From the NCBI GenBank assembly GCA_964472785.1, contig CAYYMH010000001.1:62001-126000 (forward strand): a DNA stretch of 64,000 nucleotides, given 5' to 3'. The position numbers and the translations under genes were made by a program. Below, in pieces: positions 6,642 through 15,974 of the stretch. The stretch is from CAYYMH01 sp964472785. GTDB lineage: Bacteria > Zhuqueibacterota > Zhuqueibacteria > Thermofontimicrobiales > Thermofontimicrobiaceae. The stretch's first letter is position 1, and every line of letters begins with the position of its first letter. The notes beneath the pieces are model-generated. The model made no database searches. It was not told where the DNA came from and saw only the letters and a program-made list of their open reading frames with translations.

Positions 6642-9140
6642 ATGAACCAGAAAAACGGAACGATTAAGATCACCATTGACGACAACGTTTTAAACGTTAA
6701 AAAAGGCATTTCCATACTCGACGCTGCCGAGCAGAATGATATTTTCATCCCATCGCTTTGTGCCTACGAATCGCTGGATCCGCATGGCGGTTGCCGCGTT
6801 TGTATCGTCGAAGTCGAAGGGAAAAAAGGCTTCCTTAAATCATGTGCTACTCCGGTTCAAGAGGGAATGGTTGTTCGAACAAACACAGATACAGTTCAGG
6901 GCGAACGAAAAAAAATTCTGCAATTACTGCTGAGCGAACACACGTCCAGTTGTTTGATCTGTGAAGAAAAAGAAGAATGCCGGAATTCAATGAGCACGAT
7001 TCGCAAAGTCGGCGTGACCACCGGCTGTCGCTACTGTCCCGGCGACAACAAATGTGAATTACAAAAGGTTGTGGAATGGGTCGGCGTTGATGAACTGATT
7101 TACCCGACTTATTACCGGAATTTGCCGGTTGAAAAAGAAGATCCGTTTTACGATCGCGACTACAATCTGTGTATTCTTTGCGGCAGATGTGTCCGTGTTT
7201 GCCACGAAGTGCGCAGCGCCAACACGCTGGCATTTAATCAGCGCGGACGGGATACTGTGATCGGTCCCGCTTTTGGCAGGAATCACATCGAAGCTGGTTG
7301 TGAGTTTTGCGGCGCCTGTGTCGAGGTCTGCCCCACTGGCGCGCTTTCGGAAAAAGCGAATAAGTGGGACGGGATTCACGAAACCGAGGAGATCTCCACC
7401 TGCGCATTGTGCGGAGTTGGCTGCCAGATTAAAGTCCTGTCCAAAGGTGATAAATTGATCGGCACGCTGCCTGCAGAAGATGAATTGGTAAATGACGGGC
7501 ATCTTTGTGTGAAAGGCAGATTTTGTATTTATGAATTAGTCAATAATTATCAGCGATTGAAAAAAGCAATCAAACTTAAAGAAGGCTCGCAGCTTCAGAT
7601 ACCGATTGACGAAGCCGTTAAAATCGCAGCAGAAAAACTTGCCGATTGCAAGCCGGATGAATTCGGCATGATCATTTCGCCCAACTGCACTGTAGAAGAT
7701 TTGTACATCGCTCAGAAATTTACGCGTCACGTCATGAGCTCTCACCATATCGACACCTCTGCCCGGCTGTTTTATGGTGCCGGTTTTAACAGTTATTTAA
7801 AATTAATGAAAAAGAGCACGACGCTCAAGAATATGAAAAATTCCTCGCTGATTTTTGGAATCGGCGCAGATTTGAGATATGGTAGGTCGGTAGTTGGCGT
7901 TGCTATCAGAAACGCAATTCATAGAGGCGCCAAAATAATTACTATTCATCCCCACGACCACAGCCTTGTGCTCAGCAGCGATGTCTGGATTCAGCCGACT
8001 CCGGGAGAGGAAGCAGATATTTTAAATTCGTTATCGAATATTTTGGAGGATAATGAAAAGAAAAAAGTCAGTGCTGACCTATCAAAAATCGCTGACTTGT
8101 TGAAAGGGGCGGAAAATCCGATTTTCTTGATCGGCACAGAATTTCTGAATTACTCAAACAGCGCTGAAATACTTGAATTAGTCAACAAAATAGCGGAAAA
8201 AATTAATGCCGAAATTTTAACGCTGCCGGCACAAAATAATCTGTACGGTTCGTTGCTCATGGGCAATTACCCGGAGCTTTTGCCCGGCGGCAGTCATTCG
8301 AGCGACAAAAAGACTGTGGCTGATCTCGGTAAACTCTGGGGTAAAGAGATGCCGGTTTACAAAAATGGCTGGGATTTAAATAAAATTGTATCTGGTCAAA
8401 AATTGAAAGTTGCATATCTCGTGGGTGAAACACCGCCGATCCCGGAACCGATTTCAGAATATCTGATTTATCAAAATATTTATCCGCTGGATCACGTTCA
8501 AACCGCCAATTTGACCTTTCCGGCTGCTGCGTTCACAGAAGTGGACGGCACATTTATTAACGGCGAAGGCAGAATCCAACCGATCAAAAAATCTGTCTCT
8601 GCCCCCGGCGACGCATTACCGGATTGGCAAATTCTCTGCAAAATCGCACAAAAAATGGGTGCGTCCGGATTTGATTTTAATTCAATAGCAGACATCCACA
8701 CAGAAATCGGCAAGGTCGTGGACGCGTTTAAGGATAAAGACCGGTTCGCCAGAAAAGCCCAACCTTTGCCAGATTCAATACAGATTAAATCTCATAAAAC
8801 TGATAAAACCGGGATCAAAACCAGCAGTAAAAATAAACTATTTATTTTAACGGCAATTCCCCTTGAGCACGTTTACCGGGGAATTCCTTTGACCAGCAAA
8901 GTTGAGGGGTTAAAAAAGCTGTTTGATGAAAGTGTCGTTGTGTTGAACAACGCTGATGCTGAAAAAATGAATATTACAAACGGAGAAAAACTAAAAATTA
9001 GCTCGGACGAGTTTTCCGGCACCTTTCCGGTGTGGATTTCCGCCGGACAAAAAACGGGAACTGTTCACATCACAAACTTAAATTTTTCACCATCAACACC
9101 AAATCCGCAATTCGTAAAATTGGAGAGAGAACATGTTTAA
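6642..9140 (+). CDS. NuoG/FdhA-like Fe-S subunit lacking the catalytic residue
   Basis: The 832-residue protein begins with a [2Fe-2S] domain (CAYES...CRVC...C), then a cysteine-rich segment (HTSSCLICEEKEEC, CRYCPGDNKC) and two [4Fe-4S] motifs (CILCGRCVRVC, CEFCGACVEVC). It continues as a molybdopterin-oxidoreductase fold with its own cluster (CALCGVGC...C). In formate dehydrogenases the motif ARxU/C-H follows; here it reads SARLFYGAG, so Phe377 and Tyr378 replace the catalytic Sec/Cys and His. No H-cluster motifs exist, so it is not HydA. It probably serves as an electron conduit like NuoG. The C-terminal part keeps the dinucleotide-binding fold (FPAAAFTEVDGTFINGEGR). It overlaps the NfnA-like gene by 8 bases. 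Confidence 0.85.
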   Translation: MNQKNGTIKITIDDNVLNVKKGISILDAAEQNDIFIPSLCAYESLDPHGGCRVCIVEVEGKKGFLKSCATPVQEGMVVRTNTDTVQGERKKILQLLLSEHTSSCLICEEKEECRNSMSTIRKVGVTTGCRYCPGDNKCELQKVVEWVGVDELIYPTYYRNLPVEKEDPFYDRDYNLCILCGRCVRVCHEVRSANTLAFNQRGRDTVIGPAFGRNHIEAGCEFCGACVEVCPTGALSEKANKWDGIHETEEISTCALCGVGCQIKVLSKGDKLIGTLPAEDELVNDGHLCVKGRFCIYELVNNYQRLKKAIKLKEGSQLQIPIDEAVKIAAEKLADCKPDEFGMIISPNCTVEDLYIAQKFTRHVMSSHHIDTSARLFYGAGFNSYLKLMKKSTTLKNMKNSSLIFGIGADLRYGRSVVGVAIRNAIHRGAKIITIHPHDHSLVLSSDVWIQPTPGEEADILNSLSNILEDNEKKKVSADLSKIADLLKGAENPIFLIGTEFLNYSNSAEILELVNKIAEKINAEILTLPAQNNLYGSLLMGNYPELLPGGSHSSDKKTVADLGKLWGKEMPVYKNGWDLNKIVSGQKLKVAYLVGETPPIPEPISEYLIYQNIYPLDHVQTANLTFPAAAFTEVDGTFINGEGRIQPIKKSVSAPGDALPDWQILCKIAQKMGASGFDFNSIADIHTEIGKVVDAFKDKDRFARKAQPLPDSIQIKSHKTDKTGIKTSSKNKLFILTAIPLEHVYRGIPLTSKVEGLKKLFDESVVVLNNADAEKMNITNGEKLKISSDEFSGTFPVWISAGQKTGTVHITNLNFSPSTPNPQFVKLEREHV

Positions 9141-9978
9141 AGTCGTTGAAAATAAAATGATTGTTCCCAATATGCATTCGCTGACGGTGGAAGCGCCGGA
9201 CGTGGTGCAGGACATCCGGCCCGGTCAATTTGTCATTTTAAGGTCAGAGGATGATGGCGAACGAATTCCATTCTCAATTTCTGACTGGAATAAGGAAGAA
9301 AAAACTGTAACCGTGGTATTTATGAACGTCGGAACGACGACCAATAAATTAGCGGCACTTGAGGAAGGCAGCTACATTCCAACTGTGGTCGGTCCGCTGG
9401 GACTGGCAACCGAGATTGATAATTACGGCACGGTTTTGTGTCTGGGAGGCTGTTACGGAATCGGCAGCATTTACCCAATCGCCAGAGCGCTGAAAGAGGA
9501 AGGCAACCGAGTGATTACGGTGATCGAAGCGCGCAGCTCATATCTTTTTTATTGGGAAGACAAATTGAAGCAGGTGTCGGACCAACTCTTTTTTATTACC
9601 CGCGACGGGACCAAAGGGAACCGTGGTCATGTCAACAAATTACCGGAGATTATTAAAATTTCTGGCGGCTCCGTGGATCGCGTTATTATCAATGGCTGCA
9701 CATATTTGGTCAAACGCGGATCAGAAGTAACGCGTCCCATGGAAATCAAGACCATCGTCAGTCTGGCGCCGATTATGATTGACGGCACCGGAATGTGCGG
9801 TGTCTGCCGTGTATCCATTGGTGAGAACACGCGGTTTGCCTGCGTTCACGGCCCCGACTTTGATGGTCATCAGGTGAACTGGGATGAATTGCTGCAACGA
9901 CGAAAAATGTATTTCTCTGAGGAAGTTGTCCCGCTTCAGACCAGTAGATGCGAGGAGCATTCGCAGCATTTAAGCTAA
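9133..9978 (+). CDS. NfnA/SudB-like FAD and [2Fe-2S] subunit
   Basis: This 281-residue protein belongs to the ferredoxin-NADP reductase-like family that includes NfnA (NfnI small subunit), SudB and PyrK-type proteins. It has an FAD domain (RPGQFVIL...RIPFSISDW), a nucleotide-binding domain (LGGCYGIGSIYP), and a C-terminal [2Fe-2S] site (GTGMCGVCRVSI...C). The length is normal. The gene overlaps the NuoG-like gene and is followed by the NfnB-like partner, an order seen in NfnAB and sulfide dehydrogenase operons. It likely joins NAD(P)H and ferredoxin chemistry to the NuoEFG-like core. The exact partners are inferred. Confidence 0.88.
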   Translation: MFKVVENKMIVPNMHSLTVEAPDVVQDIRPGQFVILRSEDDGERIPFSISDWNKEEKTVTVVFMNVGTTTNKLAALEEGSYIPTVVGPLGLATEIDNYGTVLCLGGCYGIGSIYPIARALKEEGNRVITVIEARSSYLFYWEDKLKQVSDQLFFITRDGTKGNRGHVNKLPEIIKISGGSVDRVIINGCTYLVKRGSEVTRPMEIKTIVSLAPIMIDGTGMCGVCRVSIGENTRFACVHGPDFDGHQVNWDELLQRRKMYFSEEVVPLQTSRCEEHSQHLS

Positions 9979-9985
9979 AAGATTT

Positions 9986-10064
9986 GCCACCGAGATACAG
10001 AGAACTCGGAGAAATTATATAAAAATTATTATAGAGTACCTCTGAACTCTGTGCCTTTGCGGCA
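9986..10064. repeat. imperfect inverted repeat, dispersed family
   Basis: The left arm GCCACCGAGATACAGAG (9986-10002) and the complement of the right arm CTCTGTGCCTTTGCGGC (about 10046-10062) share most bases, so the transcript could fold into a long hairpin. Related arms occur at 15887-15961, 18257-18286 and 31521-31660, always at gene ends or between genes. The element lies between the NfnA-like and NfnB-like genes and may act as an mRNA-stability or REP-like element. Confidence 0.6.
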
Positions 10065-10118
10065 TTCAATTTTCGACTGAACAATTATTAACACTCAAAA
10101 TAAATGAGGAACAGAGAC

Positions 10119-11525
10119 ATGCCCGAGAAGCAAAAGAAAAAAATCGACTTGAACCGCCGCGAAATGCCCAAACAGTCCGAGGAAGTCCGCAGACAAAACT
10201 TCGATGAAGTAGCACTCGGCTATCCAGAGCAAACAGCAATTGACGAAGCCATCCGTTGTTTGCAATGCAAAAAACCGAATTGTGTTGCAATGTGTCCTGT
10301 GGAAATTGACATCCCCGGTTTTATCGAGAGGATTGCTGAACGCGATTTTGAAGAAGGCGTTCGCGTGTTAAAGGACCAAAATTTGTTACCTGCTATATGT
10401 GGGCGAGTGTGTCCCCAGGAAGAACAATGCGAAAAAGGGTGCATTTTAAATAAAAAGGGAGCGCCGGTTGCCATCGGTCGATTGGAACGTTTTTTAGCGG
10501 ATTGGGAAGCGAAACAGGGCGAAGCAGAAATTCCTGCGCTGCCAAAATCGACCGGTAAAAAAGTGGGCATCGTGGGTGGCGGACCAGCCGGACTGACTGT
10601 CGCCGGCGATTTAATCAAGCTGGGACACGCGGTAACAATTTTTGAAGCGCTGCATGATATGGGCGGGGTGCTCGTTTACGGTATCCCGGAATTCCGGCTG
10701 CCCAAAGCGATTGTGAAACGTGAAGTCGATTATTTGAAAAAACTGGGCGTAAAAATTATCACGGATTATGTTGTAGGCAAAACACGTACACTTGATCGCT
10801 TGCTGGAAGAATTTGACGTCATTTTTGTCGGCTCCGGCGCCGGACTGCCCTGGTTTATGGAAGTGCCGGGAGAAAATCTGAACGGTGTTTATTCTGCCAA
10901 CGAATATCTGACGCGCATGAATTTGATGAAAGGGTATCTGTTCCCTCAGTATGACACACCGATAAAAAATCACAAACGCGTGGCAGTCATCGGCGGCGGA
11001 AATGTCGCCATGGATTGTGCCCGAACAGCGTTGAGATTGGGCGCGGATGAGGTGCAAATCATTTACCGTCGTTCACGCCAGGAAATGCCCGCCCGTGAAG
11101 AAGAGATCGAAAATGCGGAAGAAGAAGGCGTGGTGTTCAATTATTTAACCTTGCCCGTTAATTATATTGGCAATGAAAATGGCTGGGTCACAGAAATCGA
11201 ATGCCTGAAAATGGAACTGGGAGAACCGGACGCTTCCGGACGGCGACGCCCTGTTCCCATTGAAGGTTCCAACTACATCATTCCCATGGATGCGGTAGTG
11301 TGCGCCATTGGCAACAGCCCCAATCCGCTGATCCCGGAAACCACTCCCGGGCTGGAAGTCGGAAAATGGGGCAACATTAAAGCGGACGAGGAAACCGGCA
11401 AAACATCCAAAGACCGTGTCTGGGCTGGCGGAGATGTCGTGTCCGGTGCCGCCACCGTTATTTTAGCCATGGGCGCCGGCAGAATTGCTGCCCGGTCGAT
11501 GCAGGAATATTTGATGTCGCATTGA
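10119..11525 (+). CDS. NfnB/GltD-like NADPH-dependent flavoprotein
   Basis: This is a glutamate synthase small-subunit family protein (GltD, NfnB, SudA) of about 469 residues. It has an N-terminal domain with two cysteine groups (CLQCKKPNCVAMC, CGRVCPQEEQCEKGC) for [4Fe-4S] clusters, a first dinucleotide fold (GIVGGGPAGLTVAGDL) and a second one (VAVIGGGNVAMDCARTALRLG). I start it at ATG 10119, where GAGGA ends 8 bases upstream; the ATG at 10104 has no ribosome site. Next to the NfnA-like gene it suggests an NfnAB-like heterodimer or extra subunits of the NuoEFG-like complex. No glutamate synthase large subunit is nearby, so a role in ammonia assimilation is unlikely. Confidence 0.9.
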   Translation: MPEKQKKKIDLNRREMPKQSEEVRRQNFDEVALGYPEQTAIDEAIRCLQCKKPNCVAMCPVEIDIPGFIERIAERDFEEGVRVLKDQNLLPAICGRVCPQEEQCEKGCILNKKGAPVAIGRLERFLADWEAKQGEAEIPALPKSTGKKVGIVGGGPAGLTVAGDLIKLGHAVTIFEALHDMGGVLVYGIPEFRLPKAIVKREVDYLKKLGVKIITDYVVGKTRTLDRLLEEFDVIFVGSGAGLPWFMEVPGENLNGVYSANEYLTRMNLMKGYLFPQYDTPIKNHKRVAVIGGGNVAMDCARTALRLGADEVQIIYRRSRQEMPAREEEIENAEEEGVVFNYLTLPVNYIGNENGWVTEIECLKMELGEPDASGRRRPVPIEGSNYIIPMDAVVCAIGNSPNPLIPETTPGLEVGKWGNIKADEETGKTSKDRVWAGGDVVSGAATVILAMGAGRIAARSMQEYLMSH

Positions 11526-11592
11526 TTGTTGAAATAATGGGACTTGAGGATGAAAGTAATTTCAAAAAGACTGTAATTTTGTTAAGGAATAC

Positions 11593-12393
11593 ATGGTGAA
11601 AAGAAATCTTCTTTTTTCACATTTTCTGGTTATTATCTTTTTATCTCACAACCTCCTCCACTCACAGAGCATTACTGATACAGACAATAACTTGAAGAAC
11701 TATTTTGATAACAAATTTTATTTCGGCGCAATAGCGGGCATTTCGAGTCTTCGAGTTCTGCCTCATTTTTTTATCGAAGACGAAATTTCAGAATTGCCCC
11801 GAATAAACATGTTTACGTATGGAGCTCGTATCGGGAAAAGATTTTTCTTCCATGAAAGCATTTTTATACTTATTGAAGCCGGTTTTTGTCACGGAAAAGG
11901 TCAATTGGAAGTCGAGCTTACTGACCGATATAATCCCTCTAATCAAAAAAGAAACGTAAAAAGAGATGTCTCAAATACCATGTTTGGAGGAGTATTAGGC
12001 TTATGGGCTCCGATTTATCAGAATTTCAATAATCAATCCCTATTTGCCCCCAAAGCCATCCTCGTAGACATAAAAATCGGTGGCGATATTATGCTAATAC
12101 GGGAGGATACGAACCAATCATATCACAAAACATATATTACGCCAGAGGGTGGTCAAATAACAATTACCGGACATTATGATGAGGAAATAATTGAGGCTGA
12201 TGATCGGGTTCTATTTTCAATCGGCTTGGGACTTGATTATGTGTTAAGCCGCCATTTTCTGGTCAAGCTGGAAGCGAACATCGGTGCCTATCCTGTATCA
12301 GGTCCCGGCAACGCCCAAGGGGAACCTACAGGTCCACCGGATGAGTGGGGCAACAATCGGTCACTACTCATCGGTCTCGATTTTATTTTATGA
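11593..12393 (+). CDS. exported beta-barrel-like hypothetical protein
   Basis: I do not recognise a specific family. The 266-residue protein has a Sec signal peptide (LVIIFLSHNLLHSQS). Its alternating aromatic and glycine-rich strands (YFGAIAGISS, GARIGKRFFF, FSIGLGLDYVLSRHFLVKLEANIG) resemble small outer-membrane beta-barrel proteins. It ends in LLIGLDFIL, compatible with a C-terminal barrel strand. AAGGA lies close upstream of the ATG. It follows the redox operon in the same direction after 67 bases and may be independent of it. Downstream, up to 12588, I see nothing convincing on either strand. Confidence 0.6.
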   Translation: MVKRNLLFSHFLVIIFLSHNLLHSQSITDTDNNLKNYFDNKFYFGAIAGISSLRVLPHFFIEDEISELPRINMFTYGARIGKRFFFHESIFILIEAGFCHGKGQLEVELTDRYNPSNQKRNVKRDVSNTMFGGVLGLWAPIYQNFNNQSLFAPKAILVDIKIGGDIMLIREDTNQSYHKTYITPEGGQITITGHYDEEIIEADDRVLFSIGLGLDYVLSRHFLVKLEANIGAYPVSGPGNAQGEPTGPPDEWGNNRSLLIGLDFIL

Positions 12394-12588
12394 TCCGACA
12401 CATTTGAGCAATGCATAAACGAAAAATGATGGTTCAGGCATCTGTCATAAATGGATTCTTAAAAAACATCTTCACCGATTTTGAAAGACGTGCCGGTGAA
12501 TTTAATGCACAAAGTGAATTCTACCGGCGGCAATTCCGCTATCGCTGCGTTAAACGGCAGTCGATGTGCTACGGCTGGTCTTGTTTTT

Positions 12589-13506
12589 TCATAATGTCTG
12601 ATCCAATTCCCTTAACGTGTAATTCAATCCTAATACCAGCCTGGCAAATTTCTTAAAATTCAAATGATCAATTTTATCTTCGGCAGTGTGATAATACGGA
12701 TTCCGGAAAAATGCGGTGTCGGTGAGCATCAGCGCCGGATAATCATATTTCCAAAACGACGCATGGTCCGAGAGATCAACGCCGGGCATAAACGAATTTG
12801 CAATTAAAAACTCCACTTTAGCCAGTGAAGTGTCTTTTAATTTTTTTACAAACGCTTCGGTGAATTTTTCTGAGTGCTTGTTTCCCACCACACCGATGAA
12901 ATTTCCCCGTTCGGGATACGCCATTTTCATCTCTGCCAATGGATACTCCTGACTATTCGGTTCCTCAGAAAAATAGCCTAACATTTCAAACGCCACCATC
13001 CCGATAATATTATCCTGATTTTCCCGGCATTTTTTCGCATAAGCCATACTGCCCATTTTATCCGTTCCGAAAAACGGCGGCTCCTCCAACGTAAACGCCA
13101 CAAACCGGATCGTCTTCTGGTTTTGATAATCTTCCAGTAACCTGATTATTTCCAACAAGGCGGCAATACCTGTCGCATTATCATCTGCTCCCGGAGAATC
13201 GAGTACCGTGTCATAATGAGCGCCAAGAATAAATATTTCATCTGGTTCGTCAGTTCCTTTCTTTTCAAGGATCAGATTATGAACGGCTTTACCAGTTACC
13301 GAATATTCCTGCTTCTCAACGCAAAATTTGAACGCCGTTATCGAGTCGAAAATATATTCTGAGGCTTTAACCAATGCTGAATAATGACCCAAATTACGTG
13401 CACCAATATTTTGAGATAAGAAGGCGACATGATCGGCCAACCGCTGCTCTAAATATTCAATCTGTTTTGATTCAAATCCCGATTTTATTTTCCGTGTGAA
13501 AAGCAT
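12589..13506 (-). CDS. M28 family metallopeptidase
   Basis: This 305-residue zinc aminopeptidase-type enzyme shows the M28 ligand set: His97 in GAHYDT, Asp108 in GADDNATG, Glu141/142 in FTLEEPP, and a late His in YYHTAED. It has no signal peptide, unlike many family members in related bacteria, so it is probably cytoplasmic. It likely trims peptides or removes N-terminal residues. It is the last gene of a minus-strand block rich in amino acid and peptide enzymes and is separated by 56 bases from the D-amino-acid enzyme gene. Confidence 0.9.
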   Translation of the reverse strand: MLFTRKIKSGFESKQIEYLEQRLADHVAFLSQNIGARNLGHYSALVKASEYIFDSITAFKFCVEKQEYSVTGKAVHNLILEKKGTDEPDEIFILGAHYDTVLDSPGADDNATGIAALLEIIRLLEDYQNQKTIRFVAFTLEEPPFFGTDKMGSMAYAKKCRENQDNIIGMVAFEMLGYFSEEPNSQEYPLAEMKMAYPERGNFIGVVGNKHSEKFTEAFVKKLKDTSLAKVEFLIANSFMPGVDLSDHASFWKYDYPALMLTDTAFFRNPYYHTAEDKIDHLNFKKFARLVLGLNYTLRELDQTL

Positions 13507-13562
13507 TTAATAACGTCTTCCTTTTCCATTATTAGTTGATAGGTTATCAGGGACTTTGAATT

Positions 13563-14675
13563 TTAATTATCTTGCATCGTTCCAGTCTTTTCCCCATCCA
13601 ACGTGAGATATTCTTTCATCAAGTTTACCGTCAAACATGAGTGAACTGGCAAAATAGCAATCAGATCGCCGATGTTGATTCGATCAAAAAAATCTTTCTC
13701 CGCTCTGATGATACCGTGTTCTTGTGATAATTTTGAAACATAGTTCTCTTCGTTAATTGTGCCCCAGCCGTCTTCTATCAATTCGGTGGCATAGCCGAAC
13801 ATTTTTCTACCGACTTTGTCAGTAATAAATTCTTTGGACAAATGCACCGCACCGCCATGTACAACGATTTCCAAACGATCCGCGTGTTTGGCAACCACCG
13901 GACAGGCTAAGGCAACCGCAATTTGCTCCTCGGAACACACTCCGAGCCGAAGCTGCATCACATCATAAAACACAAAATTGCCGGGCCGGATTTCATCCAC
14001 ATCACTGAAATCATCGATAACACTACATCCTGGCGTATCCCACACCGAAATTTTCACATCACGATGGCCAAACCGAGTCAACAAGTCAGCTCCGGCTTGC
14101 ATCCGGCTGGCGGTTTCAAAGTAGATGTGCTTAATTTCATCCACAGAAGAAGTGCTGTAAGTATGCCCCGCATGTGTCAACAATCCGGCCAACTGCAAAT
14201 TACCAAATTGACCAATTTCCTGAGCCAGCGCTTTGATATCCTTGTGATTATCCCAAGCCACTCCGGTTCGCTGCGCGCCCACATCAATCTTAATCCACAC
14301 ATCAGTCTTATTTCTCAAATTCTCACCCAAAAATCGAACTGCCTCCAGCGACTCCACCAGCAGATTGAGTTTGATCTTGTTTGAAAGTTGATTGATCTGC
14401 TCAATTTCCCGGATATTCACCGGAAAAGCCACCGTGATATCCTTCCATCCATGCCGGGCAAAATAATCCGCCATCTTTACTGAGGATACGGTGATTTTAT
14501 CAACACCGGCATCCCGGAACCATTCTCCGATTTCGGCGGATTGATGGGTTTTGAAGTGGGGGCGGAAGGTGACTCTATTATTGGCTACTTTTCTGGTCAT
14601 GTTTTTAATGTTATGCTTGGTTCTTCGGGAATTTAGAAGTAAAGTTGGTGTAACGATATTTGATCCATGATTCAT
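13563..14675 (-). CDS. DSD1/D-threonine aldolase-type PLP enzyme
   Basis: The 370-residue protein has the alanine-racemase-like N-terminal barrel with the PLP lysine Lys42 in PHFKTHQS. Its C-terminal domain carries the His-x-Cys metal pair (VHSCLTVN) characteristic of D-serine dehydratase and D-threonine aldolase relatives. Such enzymes cleave or deaminate D-3-hydroxy amino acids using PLP and a divalent metal. Which of D-serine, D-threonine or 3-hydroxyaspartate is used cannot be told. It lies 30 bases downstream of a PLP-dependent class V enzyme on the same strand, suggesting a joint role in amino acid breakdown. Confidence 0.88.
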   Translation of the reverse strand: MNHGSNIVTPTLLLNSRRTKHNIKNMTRKVANNRVTFRPHFKTHQSAEIGEWFRDAGVDKITVSSVKMADYFARHGWKDITVAFPVNIREIEQINQLSNKIKLNLLVESLEAVRFLGENLRNKTDVWIKIDVGAQRTGVAWDNHKDIKALAQEIGQFGNLQLAGLLTHAGHTYSTSSVDEIKHIYFETASRMQAGADLLTRFGHRDVKISVWDTPGCSVIDDFSDVDEIRPGNFVFYDVMQLRLGVCSEEQIAVALACPVVAKHADRLEIVVHGGAVHLSKEFITDKVGRKMFGYATELIEDGWGTINEENYVSKLSQEHGIIRAEKDFFDRINIGDLIAILPVHSCLTVNLMKEYLTLDGEKTGTMQDN

Positions 14676-14705
14676 TACATTCCTTTCAATTCCAAATGGA
14701 TAAAA

Positions 14706-15851
14706 TTAAAGCGACATAATTTTTTCTATCTCCTTAAAAATCCCATCCACCTCATCCTCCGTATTATAAAAATGCGGCGAAATACGAATCCCCGCATCCG
14801 GGCGCCAATCAATCAGAAAATCGCGCTTCAACAATTCCTTTGAGATCTGTTCGCTGTTTTTCATTTGGACGACCACGGTTCCGCCGCGTTTTTTGGAGTC
14901 GAGCGGGCTGTTGATTCGGAAACCGTGTTCCCGCGCTTTTTGGATAATCCGTTCAGTGAGTTGAAGGGAACGCTGGCGGATGTTTGGCACGCCGATTTCC
15001 CGGATGATTTCGTAACCGGCTTTTACAGCGTACAGTGTTGGTAAATGGGGCGATCCGTTCAAAAATTTGAAGGCGAGGTTATCGGTGTATCGCATCTCAC
15101 TCTCAAAAGCGAACGGTTCCGCATGCGCCATCCAGCCAGTGAGTCGGGGCTGCAATTTGGCGCCCAGATCGGGCCGGACATACAGGTATGACGCACCCGG
15201 TCCGCCGCACAGCCATTTGATTGATCCGCCAACCACAAAATCCACATTTAATTCTTGCACATCCAACGGAACAGTGCCAACAGACTGATACGTATCCAAA
15301 ATAACGTGGGCACCCACCTGATGCGCCTTTTCGATGATCGGTTTAACGTCCTGAATATAAGCGCTTTTAAAAAGCACATGCGAAATCGGCACCAGCAGCG
15401 TGCTATCGTCGATGGCTTCTACCATTTTTTCGGTGGGAACTGTGATACCGTCTTCAGACTTTACGATTTGGATGCGGGCGCCGTCTTTTATTCGCTGCTG
15501 ATAAAGGTACATCACCGACGGGAAGTTCATATCGCTGTACACAATTTTATTCCTCTTGCTGTTAAAATCAAAACAGGACAACACCGCTGCTTCGGCAATG
15601 GTCACATTCTGGTGCATTGAAACCGTATTTTTAGGCGCATTAATGATGTCCGCCAAAATATTTCCGATCTCACCGATGAATTCCCACCAGCCTTCTTCCC
15701 AGGCGCGAACGCCGCGGGTGGTCCAAATATCGGCGTACTCTTTCAAATTATCATAAACCGCTCTGGGCATAGCACCGAGCGAATTGTTGATCAAGTAAAC
15801 TGTTTTTTCAAGAATCGGAAACTCTTTTCTCCATTTCAATAAATCTGACAC
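14706..15851 (-). CDS. class V aminotransferase-fold PLP enzyme
   Basis: This 381-residue PLP enzyme has the fold of cysteine desulfurases, kynureninases and isopenicillin-N epimerases. The PLP lysine is Lys212 in GGSIKWLCGGPG, and ILDTYQSVGT holds the aspartate that contacts the pyridine nitrogen. It lacks the conserved active-site cysteine loop of desulfurases, so sulfur mobilisation is unlikely. A kynureninase-like or lyase activity on an amino acid is the best guess. Together with the downstream DSD1-type gene it forms a two-gene unit. A hairpin-forming repeat lies just upstream of its start on the transcribed strand. Confidence 0.82.
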   Translation of the reverse strand: MSDLLKWRKEFPILEKTVYLINNSLGAMPRAVYDNLKEYADIWTTRGVRAWEEGWWEFIGEIGNILADIINAPKNTVSMHQNVTIAEAAVLSCFDFNSKRNKIVYSDMNFPSVMYLYQQRIKDGARIQIVKSEDGITVPTEKMVEAIDDSTLLVPISHVLFKSAYIQDVKPIIEKAHQVGAHVILDTYQSVGTVPLDVQELNVDFVVGGSIKWLCGGPGASYLYVRPDLGAKLQPRLTGWMAHAEPFAFESEMRYTDNLAFKFLNGSPHLPTLYAVKAGYEIIREIGVPNIRQRSLQLTERIIQKAREHGFRINSPLDSKKRGGTVVVQMKNSEQISKELLKRDFLIDWRPDAGIRISPHFYNTEDEVDGIFKEIEKIMSL

Positions 15852-15886
15852 TGCGTTCCTTTCATTTTGATATATTTATTTTCTTT

Positions 15887-15961
15887 GCCACGAAGGCACA
15901 AAGACACGAAGAGAAAATCAAGTTTTATGTTTTTACTTTGCGACTTCGAGCCTTGGAGGCA
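15887..15961. repeat. imperfect inverted repeat, dispersed family
   Basis: The left arm GCCACGAAGGCACAAAGA (from 15887) pairs imperfectly with the right arm CTTTGCGACTTCGAGCCTTG (15936 onward). The core CACAAAGACACGAAG is the clearest copy of this family in the window. It lies between two minus-strand genes, where it could act as a 3' end or stability hairpin. Confidence 0.65.
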
Positions 15962-15974
15962 GAATTAAAACACC

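Noticed and set aside
6642..9140. The large redox subunit as an active formate dehydrogenase
   Set aside because: The residue that must be Sec or Cys is Phe377 and the following His is Tyr378, so formate oxidation is not supported.
12411..12656. An 81-codon + strand ORF in the gap before the M28 gene
   Set aside because: It overlaps the end of the M28 gene, has no ribosome site, and its residues show no family pattern. The other frames are no better.
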